Assembly (NCBI RefSeq): GCF_001704275.1
Contig: NZ_CP011533.1
Location: 7,626,001 to 7,690,000 of the forward strand
Length of the DNA: 64,000 nucleotides
Reading direction: 5' to 3'
Source: Streptomyces noursei ATCC 11455
GTDB taxonomy: Bacteria; Actinomycetota; Actinomycetes; Streptomycetales; Streptomycetaceae
Shown: one piece after another, positions 23,915 to 32,027 of the stretch
Layout of the letters: each line of letters opens with the position of its first letter
Position numbering within the stretch: position 1 is the first letter of the stretch
Program-made: the position numbers and the translations under genes
Notes under the pieces: generated by a model
Databases searched by the model: none
Told to the model about the DNA's origin: nothing
Seen by the model: the letters and a program-made list of their open reading frames with translations, nothing else

Positions 23915-24650
23915 TCAAGTATCGGGCCGCGAGCAGCCGGCTGCACCGTCGTCCACAAGGTTTCTCCACCGCAACGGGCGCCCGCCGACCGACGCCCGCC
24001 CCTCCCGACGACCGCGCGCTCCGTGGCCCCAAGCGATCCGCCGACACCCCGCCGGTCGTGCGCCGCTCGACGAGAACCGGCGCCCGGCCACCCGAACGGC
24101 GCAGGCGATGCCCCGCGGCTGATCCCGGTCCTGGACCGCATCCGCGTCCCCCGCCCGGCCGGCGAGCACGAGCGTGCCGGTGGCCAGGTCGATGCCCTGT
24201 CCGGCCAGTCCGTCACGAGCCGCGCACCGGCCGGCCGCGCGGAGCATCTCCGCTGCCGGGCGGGGAGCCGGAACACCTGAACGGACAGCATGCAGGGCGG
24301 TTGCCGCCGGGGCCCGGCCAACGGCAGCGAGCAGGATGGTGTCCTCGGGAACCAGCAACGCGTCGCGGACACGCACCTCCAGGGCGGGTACGTGGTGCGA
24401 GGGGCGCACGCCCCAGAACGAGCCGGCTCGATCCGTCACGGCTCCCACCGCGATGAGCCCTTGGACGAGTTCTTCGAAGTGCGCCGAGGACTCGAAGCAC
24501 GGTGGCGGTCCGGCTACGGGCAGGCGGCCGCACACCATGGCGCGCCAGCTGGCCTATCCCGTGTCCTGGCCGGCCCAGTAGGGCGAGTTCGCCGCCAGTG
24601 CACTCAGCGTCGGAAGCCAGGGGCGCATGCGCTCCCACGAGTTGGACGCC
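23915..24650 (-). pseudogene. Decayed carboxylate-amine ligase (GCS2/YbdK family), amber stop and missing N-terminus
   Basis: On the minus strand SWERMRPWLPTLSALAANSP followed by YWAGQDTG matches the conserved middle of YbdK-type glutamate-cysteine ligase homologues. Then a TAG (24554-24556) replaces the tyrosine expected in DTGYASWR, after which the same frame continues ASWRAMVCGR, FEELVQGLIAVGAVTDRAG, FWGVRPSHHVPALEVRVRDA and RDGLAGQGIDLATGTLV, the family's C-terminal part. The N-terminal half (about 240 residues) is absent: upstream of about 24650 the sequence becomes the end of the SDR gene. Sequence past about 24100 no longer resembles the family. This explains most of the 950-bp gap between dhaK and the SDR gene. 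Confidence 0.75.
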
Positions 24651-24666
24651 GTCCCGTGCCTCGGTC

Positions 24667-25425
24667 TCACCGCGTGGTGTAGCCCCCGTCGATGACCAGC
24701 GGAGAGCCCACGGCGAAGCTTGCGGCGTCCGACAGCAACCAGACGATCGCGTTGGCGATCTCCTCGGGCCGGGCGATGCGGCCGATGGGATGGGCGGCCG
24801 CGGTCTGATCCATCAGATCGGGATTGAGCGCCGAGAACCGCTGCACCATCGGGGTGTCGATGCCTCCCGGCAGCACCGCGTTGACCCGCACCCCTTGATC
24901 GATGAACTCCAGCGCGGCGGACCGGGTCAGTCCGAGGACCGCGTGTTTGGAAGCCACGTAGAAGGCCACTCCGGCCGCGGCGGTGGTACTGAAGCCCGAC
25001 GCGGTGTTGACCACGGCCCCACCGCCCGCGGCGACGATGTGCGGCAGGGTGTGCTTCATCCCCAGCCACACGCCCTTGACGTTGGTGTCCATCACCTCGT
25101 GGAAAACGGCCTCGGACTGTCGTGTGAGGGGGGCCGCCTGTTGGGTGACCCCGGCGTTGTTGACGCCGTAGTGCAGTGCTCCGAACTCCTTGAGCGTCTG
25201 CCGGACCATCGCCTGCACCTGGTCCTCGCGGCGGACATCGGTGGCGACGAAGATGCCCCCACCACCGGTTTCCTCCACCATCGCCAGCGTCTTGTGGCCT
25301 TCCTCGACGTTGATGTCCGCGAGCGCGACCTGGACGCCTCGTTCGGCCAGCGCCAGGGCGGTGGCCCGGCCCACCCCGGTCGCAGCGCCAGTGATCACCG
25401 CGACCTTGTTCGCGAACTCGCTCAT
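24667..25425 (-). CDS. Short-chain dehydrogenase/reductase
   Basis: A 252-residue classical SDR: cofactor motif TGAATGVG at 12-19, NNAG at 89-92, catalytic Ser143, Tyr156 and Lys160 in YVASK, and a PGGIDTPM segment. ADIN after strand 2 (acidic residue) suggests NAD(H). The substrate is unknown. GAAGGAGA precedes the ATG at 25425. It lies between the decayed carboxylate-amine ligase and an AraC regulator, all on the same strand, with 150 bp separating it from the AraC gene, so control by that regulator is possible. Confidence 0.87.
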   Translation of the reverse strand: MSEFANKVAVITGAATGVGRATALALAERGVQVALADINVEEGHKTLAMVEETGGGGIFVATDVRREDQVQAMVRQTLKEFGALHYGVNNAGVTQQAAPLTRQSEAVFHEVMDTNVKGVWLGMKHTLPHIVAAGGGAVVNTASGFSTTAAAGVAFYVASKHAVLGLTRSAALEFIDQGVRVNAVLPGGIDTPMVQRFSALNPDLMDQTAAAHPIGRIARPEEIANAIVWLLSDAASFAVGSPLVIDGGYTTR

Positions 25426-25579
25426 GTCCGTGTCTCCTTCAGCCTTGGGCTCTTCCGCTTCGGAGATCAGCCTGCTGCCACTCGGCCCGCCGGTGCTTGA
25501 ACCCGACCGCGCCCCTGTGGTGAACGAAACCGACGGACACTCTCGCCCGGATACCGCGGAAAGCCGTCCGTCGCGAGGG

Positions 25580-26506
25580 TCAGGACCTTCGGAGTTCGCT
25601 GGGCGTCACGTTCAAGGCACGTCGCAGGGTGCGTGTCAGGTGTGCGTGGTCGGCAAAGCCGGTGGCGGCCGCGATGTCTGCCACAGTGCGGGCGGTGCCC
25701 AGCAGCAGACACCGCGCCTCCTCCACCCGCAGACGCGTCAGATACCGGTGCGGGGTGTCTCCGGTCGCCCGTCGGAAGCAGCGAGTGAAATGGTCCGGGC
25801 TGTACCCGGCCGACGCGGCGAGTTCGACCACCGATACCCCCTCCGCCAGTCGCGAGCGCATCAACTCCGTCGCGGCGGACACTTGTCGGGCGCTGAGCGC
25901 GCCGGACGGTTCCCGCACGGCAGGCCGGACGGAGAAGTCCTGATGCAGCAGGGACGCCACCGCCAGCGCCAGCGTGTCGAGCAGCGTGGTGCCGTGACGT
26001 CCGCCTTGACGCGCTTCAGCCGACACCGCGGTCATCAGGGCAGCGAGCTGCGGGCTGCTTTCCCCGACCGCACCGCGCAGCACCAGGTCGTCCCGTCCGG
26101 TCAGCAGCGCGAGCCGCTGGTCGTCCAGGGTCAGGTTCAGGTAGTGCGAGTGCGCCCGGATCCGATGCGTGATGGGGTGACCTGCCGGATTCACCCAGAC
26201 CGACCCGGGTGGCATGGTGACGATCCGGGGCCGGCCACCCACCACCCGCTCGAACACCAACGGCTCGGCGTCCAGATTCAACGCCACCATATGCTGCTCG
26301 ACGACCAGGTCCGTCACCTCCCAGCCGGGCATCCGGCCGCCCTCCACCGCGATCCCACGCCACCCCAGCGCGCCACTGGACACGTCCAGGACGGCCCGTT
26401 CATGTGCAGCGACCGGCACCCCGTCCCCCACGCGCCGGAACTCGATCGCGCTACCGGACGACGGTGAAATGCGAGCAGCCCCATCGAACGACGTCACGCC
26501 GCCCAT
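25580..26506 (-). CDS. AraC-family transcriptional regulator
   Basis: A 308-residue regulator. The N-terminal cupin-like sensor region includes VEQHMVALNLDAEPLVFERV and PPGSVWVNPAGHPITH. The C-terminal double HTH spans about 205-305 (ELMRSRLAEGVSVVELAASA, YSPDHFTRCFRRATGDTPHRYL, TVADIAAATGFADHAHLTRTL). The ATG at 26506 is used; a GTG three codons later is possible and the frame stays open far upstream without conservation. It is divergent from the quinone-oxidoreductase-like gene at 26909 across a 400-bp gap that contains a 20-bp palindrome, and lies just upstream of the SDR gene, so either neighbour could be its target. Confidence 0.85.
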   Translation of the reverse strand: MGGVTSFDGAARISPSSGSAIEFRRVGDGVPVAAHERAVLDVSSGALGWRGIAVEGGRMPGWEVTDLVVEQHMVALNLDAEPLVFERVVGGRPRIVTMPPGSVWVNPAGHPITHRIRAHSHYLNLTLDDQRLALLTGRDDLVLRGAVGESSPQLAALMTAVSAEARQGGRHGTTLLDTLALAVASLLHQDFSVRPAVREPSGALSARQVSAATELMRSRLAEGVSVVELAASAGYSPDHFTRCFRRATGDTPHRYLTRLRVEEARCLLLGTARTVADIAAATGFADHAHLTRTLRRALNVTPSELRRS

Positions 26507-26847
26507 CTTGCCACCCGACGTGGCCAACAGGCGTAATCCGTCGAGGCGTTGCGGCGCCGGCCAGGCGGTCGAGCCCGACGGGTTCGATCCCCAACAACGT
26601 CGGCCCGCTGCCCCGGCGTTCGGTGGCCGGTCGCCGCACCAACCGGACGACCGGAACGTCGGGCGGCGGGGCTCGGTGCCGCACTGCACCGGTATGCCGC
26701 GGCGGCGCGTCGCCAAAGCGGCACGACGACTTGGCGGTGGCGGCACCGCTGCACGCCCCCAGTGCAGCGCGTGGGCTGGGCTGCTTCGCCGACAGCAGAA
26801 CCGGGATCTTGGGACGTGGAGGGGGAGTTTTTTGGGGCAGGGTGCCA

Positions 26848-26867
26848 CGGTCCTGCCGGCAGGACCG
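26848..26867. promoter_or_regulatory. Perfect 20-bp palindrome in a divergent promoter region
   Basis: CGGTCCTGCCGGCAGGACCG is fully self-complementary with no spacer. It lies 41 bp upstream of the MDR oxidoreductase start and 340 bp from the AraC start, within an otherwise featureless gap (26507-26908). It may be an operator for a dimeric regulator; AraC proteins usually bind direct repeats, so a different regulator is possible. Confidence 0.6.
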
Positions 26868-26908
26868 GGTTCCCGCGGTATTGACCGGACGAGATCAGGA
26901 GTCAGCGC

Positions 26909-27925
26909 ATGTCCGCAGCATTCGCCGTCCCGGCGACCCATCGAGAGGTTCACCTCCTCACCCGTCCCACGGGTGTGCCGTCCGAGGAGCACTTCGCCGT
27001 CGTGGAGGCCCCGGTGCCCGTGCCGGGGCCGGGCCAGGTGCTCGTCCGCACGACCACACTGGCCGTCCTCACCATCATGAGCGAACTGATCCGTGGCCGC
27101 GGCGAGTTGCCGATGCGGCCGTTCGACGTCGGCGCCTGCGTGCCGGGGCCCGGTATCGGAGAGGTCGTGGACGCGGGCGACAGCGGTCTGCGGGTGGGGG
27201 ATCTGGTTGCCAGTCAGACCGGTGGCTGGCGGGAGTACGCGGCGCTGGACGCCCAGGCCGTCCAGCGCCTGGACCCAGGTGCGATGCCCTACCCGGCCGC
27301 GCACCTCTCGCAAGGCGCCGCGGCCTACCTGGGTGTCGTGCGTGCCGGTGAAGTCCGCCAGGGCGACACGGTGTTCGTGACCAGCGCGGCCGGTGGTGTG
27401 GGCTCCCTGGCCGGGCAGATCGCCAGGCTGCGCGGCGCGGCCCGGGTCATCGGCTCCACCAGCTCACCGCGCAAGGCCGACATCCTGACGAAGGAACTGG
27501 GCTACGACGCCGTGGTGCTGCGCAACGCCGGCTCCCTCGACGAACAACTGCGGGCCGCCGCGCCGGACGGGCTCGACGTGGTCGTCGACAACGTGGGTGG
27601 CGAGCAGCTGAAGTCGGCGATGGCGTTGGCCCGACGCGGGGCGCGCATCGCGTTGATCGGCGCGCTGGCCGGGCAGTTGGGCGACTCGGCCGTCACGGAG
27701 ATCGACCCCCATGCCCTCATCTCGGGCGGCGTCACGTTGCGGGGCGCGGCGCTCTTCGATCACCTCGACATCATCCCTGAGTGGACCGACTTCTTCGCCC
27801 GCGCACTGCGGGACGGCACGCTCACCTTCCCCCGCACCGTGCTGAACGGGCTCGACCAGGCACCGCGCGCACTGCGGGAGCTGGTGGAGGGCCGGCACAC
27901 AGGTGCGGTGCACGTGGAGCTCTGA
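26909..27925 (+). CDS. NADP-dependent MDR oxidoreductase (prostaglandin reductase/YfmJ-like)
   Basis: A 338-residue medium-chain reductase without the zinc ligands. PVPGPGQVLVRT near 30, VFVTSAAGGVGSLAGQIARL (nucleotide-binding, around 155-175), VIGSTSSPRKAD and DVVVDNVGGEQL are characteristic of the zinc-independent leukotriene-B4 12-hydroxydehydrogenase/YfmJ group, which reduce alkenals or alkenones. ATCAGGAG lies 8 nt upstream of the ATG. It is divergent from the AraC regulator; the palindrome at 26848 sits in its promoter. Confidence 0.85.
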   Translation: MSAAFAVPATHREVHLLTRPTGVPSEEHFAVVEAPVPVPGPGQVLVRTTTLAVLTIMSELIRGRGELPMRPFDVGACVPGPGIGEVVDAGDSGLRVGDLVASQTGGWREYAALDAQAVQRLDPGAMPYPAAHLSQGAAAYLGVVRAGEVRQGDTVFVTSAAGGVGSLAGQIARLRGAARVIGSTSSPRKADILTKELGYDAVVLRNAGSLDEQLRAAAPDGLDVVVDNVGGEQLKSAMALARRGARIALIGALAGQLGDSAVTEIDPHALISGGVTLRGAALFDHLDIIPEWTDFFARALRDGTLTFPRTVLNGLDQAPRALRELVEGRHTGAVHVEL

Positions 27926-27995
27926 CCCGCTTCCAGGCGACGTTCCGACGCTGGGCCACTCCGCCTGGGCCGTGCCGCTCTCGCGGGCCCCCTGC

Positions 27996-28001
27996 TATGG
28001 T
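27996..28001 (+). promoter_or_regulatory. -10 element of a probable leaderless transcript (VOC gene)
   Basis: TATGGT is followed by six bases and the ATG at 28008; no Shine-Dalgarno sequence is present. Confidence 0.5.
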
Positions 28002-28007
28002 GCGCCG

Positions 28008-28442
28008 ATGTCATCGATCAGGCAGGTCCAAGTCACTTTCGACTGCGCTGAACCTGAGCGCGTCGCTCGTTTCTGGTGCGAGGTGTTGGGGTACGTCGTA
28101 CCGCCGCCACCGGAGGGGTTCGCCACGTGGGACGCCTACGATCGTTCGCTGCCGCCTGAGCGTCAGGGTTCAGCGTTCGCCTGCAAGGATCCCTCAGGTG
28201 TGGGCCCGCGACTGTTCTTTCAGCGCGTTCCCGAGGGAAAGGTCGTCAAGAACCGGGTGCATCTCGACGTGCGGGTCGGCACCGGACTGGTGGGCGAAGA
28301 GCGCCTGGCCGCGCTTGAGGCCGAGTGCACACGACTGGTCGCGCTCGGTGCGGTCCGCGTGCAACTGCTGCCTGCCGATGGCGTCGATGAGTCCTGCATC
28401 GTGATGCAGGACATCGAGGGCAACGAGTTCTGTCTCGACTGA
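28008..28442 (+). CDS. VOC-family (glyoxalase-like) protein
   Basis: A 144-residue protein with the beta-alpha-beta-beta-beta repeats of the vicinal oxygen chelate fold: VTFDCAEPERVARFWCEVLGY at the start, KNRVHLDVRVG in the middle, and MQDIEGNEFCLD at the end, which carries the usual final metal-ligand glutamate region. Similar actinobacterial proteins are small glyoxalase-like domains of unknown substrate. The ATG lies 6 nt after TATGGT, so the mRNA is probably leaderless; it starts 82 bp after the MDR gene but appears to have its own promoter. It converges with the cupin gene. Confidence 0.8.
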   Translation: MSSIRQVQVTFDCAEPERVARFWCEVLGYVVPPPPEGFATWDAYDRSLPPERQGSAFACKDPSGVGPRLFFQRVPEGKVVKNRVHLDVRVGTGLVGEERLAALEAECTRLVALGAVRVQLLPADGVDESCIVMQDIEGNEFCLD

Positions 28443-28473
28443 GGCCGGACGCGGTGAAGCGCTGCGGCGCAGG

Positions 28474-29004
28474 CTAATGGTTCGACCGGGGCGCGTCCTC
28501 GTGAGCTGAGGCGGGCAACGATGCCGGGGGAACCTGGTAGGAAGTGGTCCGGTAGCGGCTGCGGAATTCGGCCAGCAGTTCATCGGTCGCTTCGGCCCCG
28601 GCGCTCACCGCGGCGTGGACGTCGCGGAAGTAGTCCTCGTAGCCGGCGGGAGTGTAGAGACACAGGGCGCGTGCGAGGGTCGGGCCCGCATTGCGGAAGC
28701 CGTGCGGGGTGCCGCGGGTCGCGGCGAGCAGATGCCCGGGACCGGCCGTCACCTCGCCGTCCCCGGTGTGCAGCGTCAACTCGCCCTCCAGGACGTAGAA
28801 GTACTCGTCGTGCCCCTCGTGCACATGCGGTCTGGCGCCGATCGCTCCAGGGGCGAGGCTGAACTCCTCGAAGGCGAAGTGCCCGCCCGTGTGTTCGCCG
28901 GTCAACCGGAAGAAGTGCGCGACACCGGCGACGTCTATGAGCTCACCGTCCCCGGGGCGACGCAGCAGCGCACGGGCGGGAATTCGGGACTGGTCATCGG
29001 TCAT
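28474..29004 (-). CDS. Cupin-domain protein
   Basis: A 176-residue protein with a single conserved cupin barrel: ARPHVHEGHDEYFYVLEGELTLH (motif 1, with the H-x-H-x5-E metal ligands) and GTPHGFRNAGPTLARAL (motif 2, second histidine). Such proteins may be isomerases, dioxygenases or sugar-binding sensors; nothing here decides. The start ATG at 29004 has no Shine-Dalgarno; CACAAT stands 6 nt upstream, so the mRNA may be leaderless. The C-terminal 40 residues are low-complexity. Confidence 0.8.
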   Translation of the reverse strand: MTDDQSRIPARALLRRPGDGELIDVAGVAHFFRLTGEHTGGHFAFEEFSLAPGAIGARPHVHEGHDEYFYVLEGELTLHTGDGEVTAGPGHLLAATRGTPHGFRNAGPTLARALCLYTPAGYEDYFRDVHAAVSAGAEATDELLAEFRSRYRTTSYQVPPASLPASAHEDAPRSNH

Positions 29005-29095
29005 GGGGGCATTGTGGCGCACTGCCCAACACCGCATACGTGAATGCTGGTTGATCGCCGACACCGCAACGAAGGGCACCGTCTCGCCGAGCCGC

Positions 29096-29404
29096 CTACT
29101 CCACCGCGTACAGCAGCCTGTACTCGGCGCCGTCCGCCCTGAAGCGCAGAGTGCGCTCGCCCGGCGTGTCCGTGATCCACTGCTCCCCGAGCTTGCCGTC
29201 CCCGCCCGAGGTGCCGGCCTCCCCGAGCGAGACGGCGATCGTCCCCGTGAAGTCGCAGTCGTACTTGACGGTGTACATCCGATCTCCCAGCACCGTTCCG
29301 TTCCACACGGTGCCGCGGTCCTGGACGACGAGCCTCGGTTCATCGAAGCCGCTCCAGCCCTCGGTCGTGACGCACTTGAGCTTCTCCAGATACAGCTTGG
29401 CCAT
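29096..29404 (-). CDS. Small beta-rich protein of unknown function
   Basis: A 102-residue protein, MAKLYLEKLKCVTTEGWSG then DEPRLVVQDRGTVWNG, rich in predicted beta strands with an acidic GEAGTSGGDGKLGEQWI segment. The spacing of DEPRLVV, VW, and D-G-KLGEQWI resembles small C2/PLAT-like beta sandwiches common in actinobacteria, but I cannot assign a family with certainty. There is no signal peptide. AGGGGA precedes the ATG at 29404 by 6 nt. It stands alone, upstream of the cupin gene on the same strand. Confidence 0.6.
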   Translation of the reverse strand: MAKLYLEKLKCVTTEGWSGFDEPRLVVQDRGTVWNGTVLGDRMYTVKYDCDFTGTIAVSLGEAGTSGGDGKLGEQWITDTPGERTLRFRADGAEYRLLYAVE

Positions 29405-29509
29405 ACCGTCCCCTGCGCAGGTTCCTTCTCGACGCTCCACATCCTGCCGAGCCGCAATAAACGATCACTAAACATCTCGCCAGTGCGGAGGTTGCGGCCC
29501 GTGCCATAC

Positions 29510-29640
29510 CGGGGGGGTCCGCACAGATACACATCGTGCTCCGGCAGGTCCGGGACGAGGTCGCGCAGGGCGCGCGGCGCCAGCGGGGCGTAGGGGCCGT
29601 CTCCAGCGCTCCTGCGAGGACGGTCGGTGCACACTGACCA
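29510..29640 (-). pseudogene. Remnant of a ferric-reductase-like NAD-binding domain
   Basis: The minus strand encodes YAPLAPRALRDLVPDLPEHD followed by VYLCGPP, which is the terminal part of the NAD(P)-binding domain of ferredoxin-reductase/ferric-reductase transmembrane proteins. It is flanked on both sides by sequence without family resemblance, has no start or ribosome-binding site, and the residues after CGPP diverge at once. It is best read as a decayed fragment within the 330-bp gap 29405-29735. The rest of the gap holds only the repeat at 29693. Confidence 0.55.
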
Positions 29641-29692
29641 CCGCGGGCCGGGCGACGCACCCGGGCGCGGCGCCGCCGGCGGGGGACCGGTC

Positions 29693-29739
29693 CTAGGGCG
29701 CATCGGACGGATCTCCGCGGCGCCTGGCACGCGCCCTAG
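29693..29739. repeat. Intergenic inverted-repeat element (type A, copy 1)
   Basis: CTAGGGCGC (29693-29701) and GCGCCCTAG (29731-29739) flank a 29-bp core containing GGATCTCCGC. The right arm contains the TAG stop of the alpha/beta hydrolase gene. A diverged copy with the same core, read in the opposite direction (GGAGATCCGTC between GGGCGC and GCGCCC), occurs at 62094-62130, so this appears to be a dispersed element. Confidence 0.6.
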
Positions 29740-30536
29740 CCGCCCAGGAACGCCGCGACCAGGCCGCCGGCCTCCGCGCGGCGCTCGTGGAAGTAGGCGT
29801 GCCGGGCACCGCGGAAGAGGTGTGTCCTGGCGTCCGGGATGCGGGCGGCGAGCAGCGGGACGTTGTCCGGCGGGGTGAGCTGGTCCTGGTCGCCGTGGAG
29901 GATCAGGGTGGGCGCGCCGATGTCGGGGAGCGCGTCCCAGGCATCGTGCGCGTTGCTGGCCACCAGGTGTCCGCGGCGGGCGTGCGGGGGCATGTGGGGG
30001 TCGCCGAGGGTCGGGTAGGGGCCGGGGTGGTCGGCGCGCCAGGCGGGGGAGTACATCAGGTCCACCAGGGTCCGGCGCGCGGTCTCCGGGTCGGGGTGGG
30101 CCAGGGCGCGCCGCACGGAAGCGTCGCGTTCCACGGCGTACGGGCCGCCCGGGGAGGTGCAGCCCAGGACGAGCCGCCGGACCCGCTCGGGGTACCGTGC
30201 GGCGACCCACTGGGCGACCCGGCCGCCCATGGAGGTCCCGTAGACGTCGGCCCGCTCGACACCCGAGGCGTCGAGCACCGCGATGACGTCGTCCGCGAAC
30301 TGCCGTGTGGAGTAGCCGTCCTGCGGTGCTTCGCTGTCACCGGTGCCGCGGTAGTCGAGGGTGATCGTGGTGTGCGTGCCGTGGAAGTCCGCCCGCACCG
30401 GGTCCCACCAGTGGTGGTTGTTGGCCTGCCCGGACAGCAGGACGAGGGGGTGTCCCGTGCCCCGGCGCTGGTAGGCGAGCCGGGTGCCGTCGGCGGCGCG
30501 GGCGAGGTCGGGAACGTGCGGGGCGTTGTCGGTCAT
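29736..30536 (-). CDS. Alpha/beta hydrolase
   Basis: A 266-residue hydrolase: GTGHPLVLLSGQANNHHWWD before the oxyanion region, LDYRGTGDS, the nucleophile elbow VYGTSMGGRVAQW (Ser in GTSMGG), the acid in LILHGDQDQLTP, and a late HAYFHE histidine. The catalytic triad is therefore complete. The family covers 3-oxoadipate enol-lactonase-like enzymes and many esterases, and the substrate cannot be told. GGAGAAAGG precedes the ATG at 30536. Its stop codon lies inside the repeat arm at 29731-29739. Confidence 0.85.
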   Translation of the reverse strand: MTDNAPHVPDLARAADGTRLAYQRRGTGHPLVLLSGQANNHHWWDPVRADFHGTHTTITLDYRGTGDSEAPQDGYSTRQFADDVIAVLDASGVERADVYGTSMGGRVAQWVAARYPERVRRLVLGCTSPGGPYAVERDASVRRALAHPDPETARRTLVDLMYSPAWRADHPGPYPTLGDPHMPPHARRGHLVASNAHDAWDALPDIGAPTLILHGDQDQLTPPDNVPLLAARIPDARTHLFRGARHAYFHERRAEAGGLVAAFLGG

Positions 30537-30773
30537 GGGCCTTTCTCCGGGTCCGGCGAGGGCGGCCGGGCGCCGGCGGGCCGGCCGGCCGGGCGGGCCG
30601 GGCCACGCGCGCGGTCGTCGAACACCGTCCGCCCCGGCCGTCCGTCCCCCGCATGGCGGCATCCCCCGTTGCCCGCTCCTCGCTGCTCGCGTGAGCATGC
30701 ACGAGGGTATCCGGTCGAACGGGGCGCGTTCCGGCCGCAGTCGAGGCCCCGGTGGAGACAAGGAGTGTCACGG

Positions 30774-31946
30774 ATGAGCACCCTCGATGTCCTCTCGGAG
30801 GACGAGCAGAGCGTCGTCGGCACGGTGCACGACTTCGTCGACAAGGACGTCAAACCCGTCGTCCGGGAACTGGAGCACGGCGACATCTACCCCGAGGCGC
30901 TGATCGAGCGGATGAAGCGGCTCGGCGTCTTCGGTCTCGCCGTCCCCGAGGAGTACGGCGGAACGCCCGTCTCCACCCCGTGCTACGTCCTGGTCACCGA
31001 GGAGTTGGCGCGCGGCTGGATGAGCCTGGCCGGGGCGATGGGCGGCCACACCGTCGTCGCCAAGCTGCTGGTGCGCTACGGCACCGAGGAGCAGAAGCGC
31101 CGCTATCTGCCGAAGATGGCCACCGGCGAGATCCGGGCCACCATGGCGCTGACCGAACCGGGCGGGGGCTCCGACCTCCAGGCCCTGCGCACGGTCGCCC
31201 GCAAGGACGCGCGCGGCGGGGGCTACCTGATCAACGGGACGAAGACCTGGATCACCAACTCCCGCCGCTCGCAACTGATCGCGCTGCTGTGCAAGACCGA
31301 CCCGACCGCCGCCCCCGCGCACCGGGGCATCTCCCTCCTCCTTGTCGAGCACGGCCCCGGGCTCACCGTCTCCCGGGACCTGCCCAAGCTCGGCTACAAG
31401 GGCGTGGAGAGCTGCGAGCTGTCGTTCGAGGACTGCCGGGCGCCGGACGACGCCCTGCTGGGCGGCGTCGAGGGCAAGGGTTTCGGCCAGATGATGAAGG
31501 GCCTGGAGACCGGCCGGCTCCAGGTCGCCGCCCGGGCCCTCGGCGTCGGACGCGCGGCCCTGGAGGACGCCCTCGCCTACGCCCGGCAGCGCGAGGCGTT
31601 CGGCAAGCCGATCTGGCAGCACCAGTCCATCGGCAACTACCTCGCGGACATGGCCACGTCGCTCACCGCGGCCCGTCAGCTCACCCTGTACGCGGCGCGC
31701 GAGGCGGACGCCGGCCGAAGGGTGGACATGGAGGCCGGCATGGCCAAGCTCTTCGCGTCCGAGACCGCCCTGCAGATCGCCCTCAACGCGGTGCGGATCC
31801 ACGGCGGTTACGGCTATTCCGCCGAGTTCGACGTGGAGCGGTACTTCCGTGACGCGCCGCTGATGATCGTGGGTGAGGGCACCAACGAGATCCAGCGCAA
31901 TGTGATCGCCGGCCAGCTGGTCAAGCGCGGCGGCCTCGACGCGTGA
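30774..31946 (+). CDS. Acyl-CoA dehydrogenase
   Basis: A 390-residue flavoenzyme that introduces the alpha-beta double bond in an acyl-CoA. Present are MALTEPGGGSDLQALRT (flavin-binding loop 1), TKTWITNS, and the end YRDAP-like FRDAPLMIVGEGTNEIQRN with the catalytic-base Glu368 in the usual GEGTNEIQ motif, plus R-IHGGYGYSAEFDVERYFRD. AAGGAG lies 9 nt upstream of the ATG. No other beta-oxidation gene is adjacent; it is divergent from the alpha/beta hydrolase. The physiological chain length is unknown. Confidence 0.9.
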   Translation: MSTLDVLSEDEQSVVGTVHDFVDKDVKPVVRELEHGDIYPEALIERMKRLGVFGLAVPEEYGGTPVSTPCYVLVTEELARGWMSLAGAMGGHTVVAKLLVRYGTEEQKRRYLPKMATGEIRATMALTEPGGGSDLQALRTVARKDARGGGYLINGTKTWITNSRRSQLIALLCKTDPTAAPAHRGISLLLVEHGPGLTVSRDLPKLGYKGVESCELSFEDCRAPDDALLGGVEGKGFGQMMKGLETGRLQVAARALGVGRAALEDALAYARQREAFGKPIWQHQSIGNYLADMATSLTAARQLTLYAAREADAGRRVDMEAGMAKLFASETALQIALNAVRIHGGYGYSAEFDVERYFRDAPLMIVGEGTNEIQRNVIAGQLVKRGGLDA

Positions 31947-32027
31947 GCGGAGAGAGGACGTGAGTGGGGGAGGGCGGCAGAGGGGGGAGGGCGTCGGCGC
32001 GCCCGCGGGGGCGGGGGGCTGCCCGAT

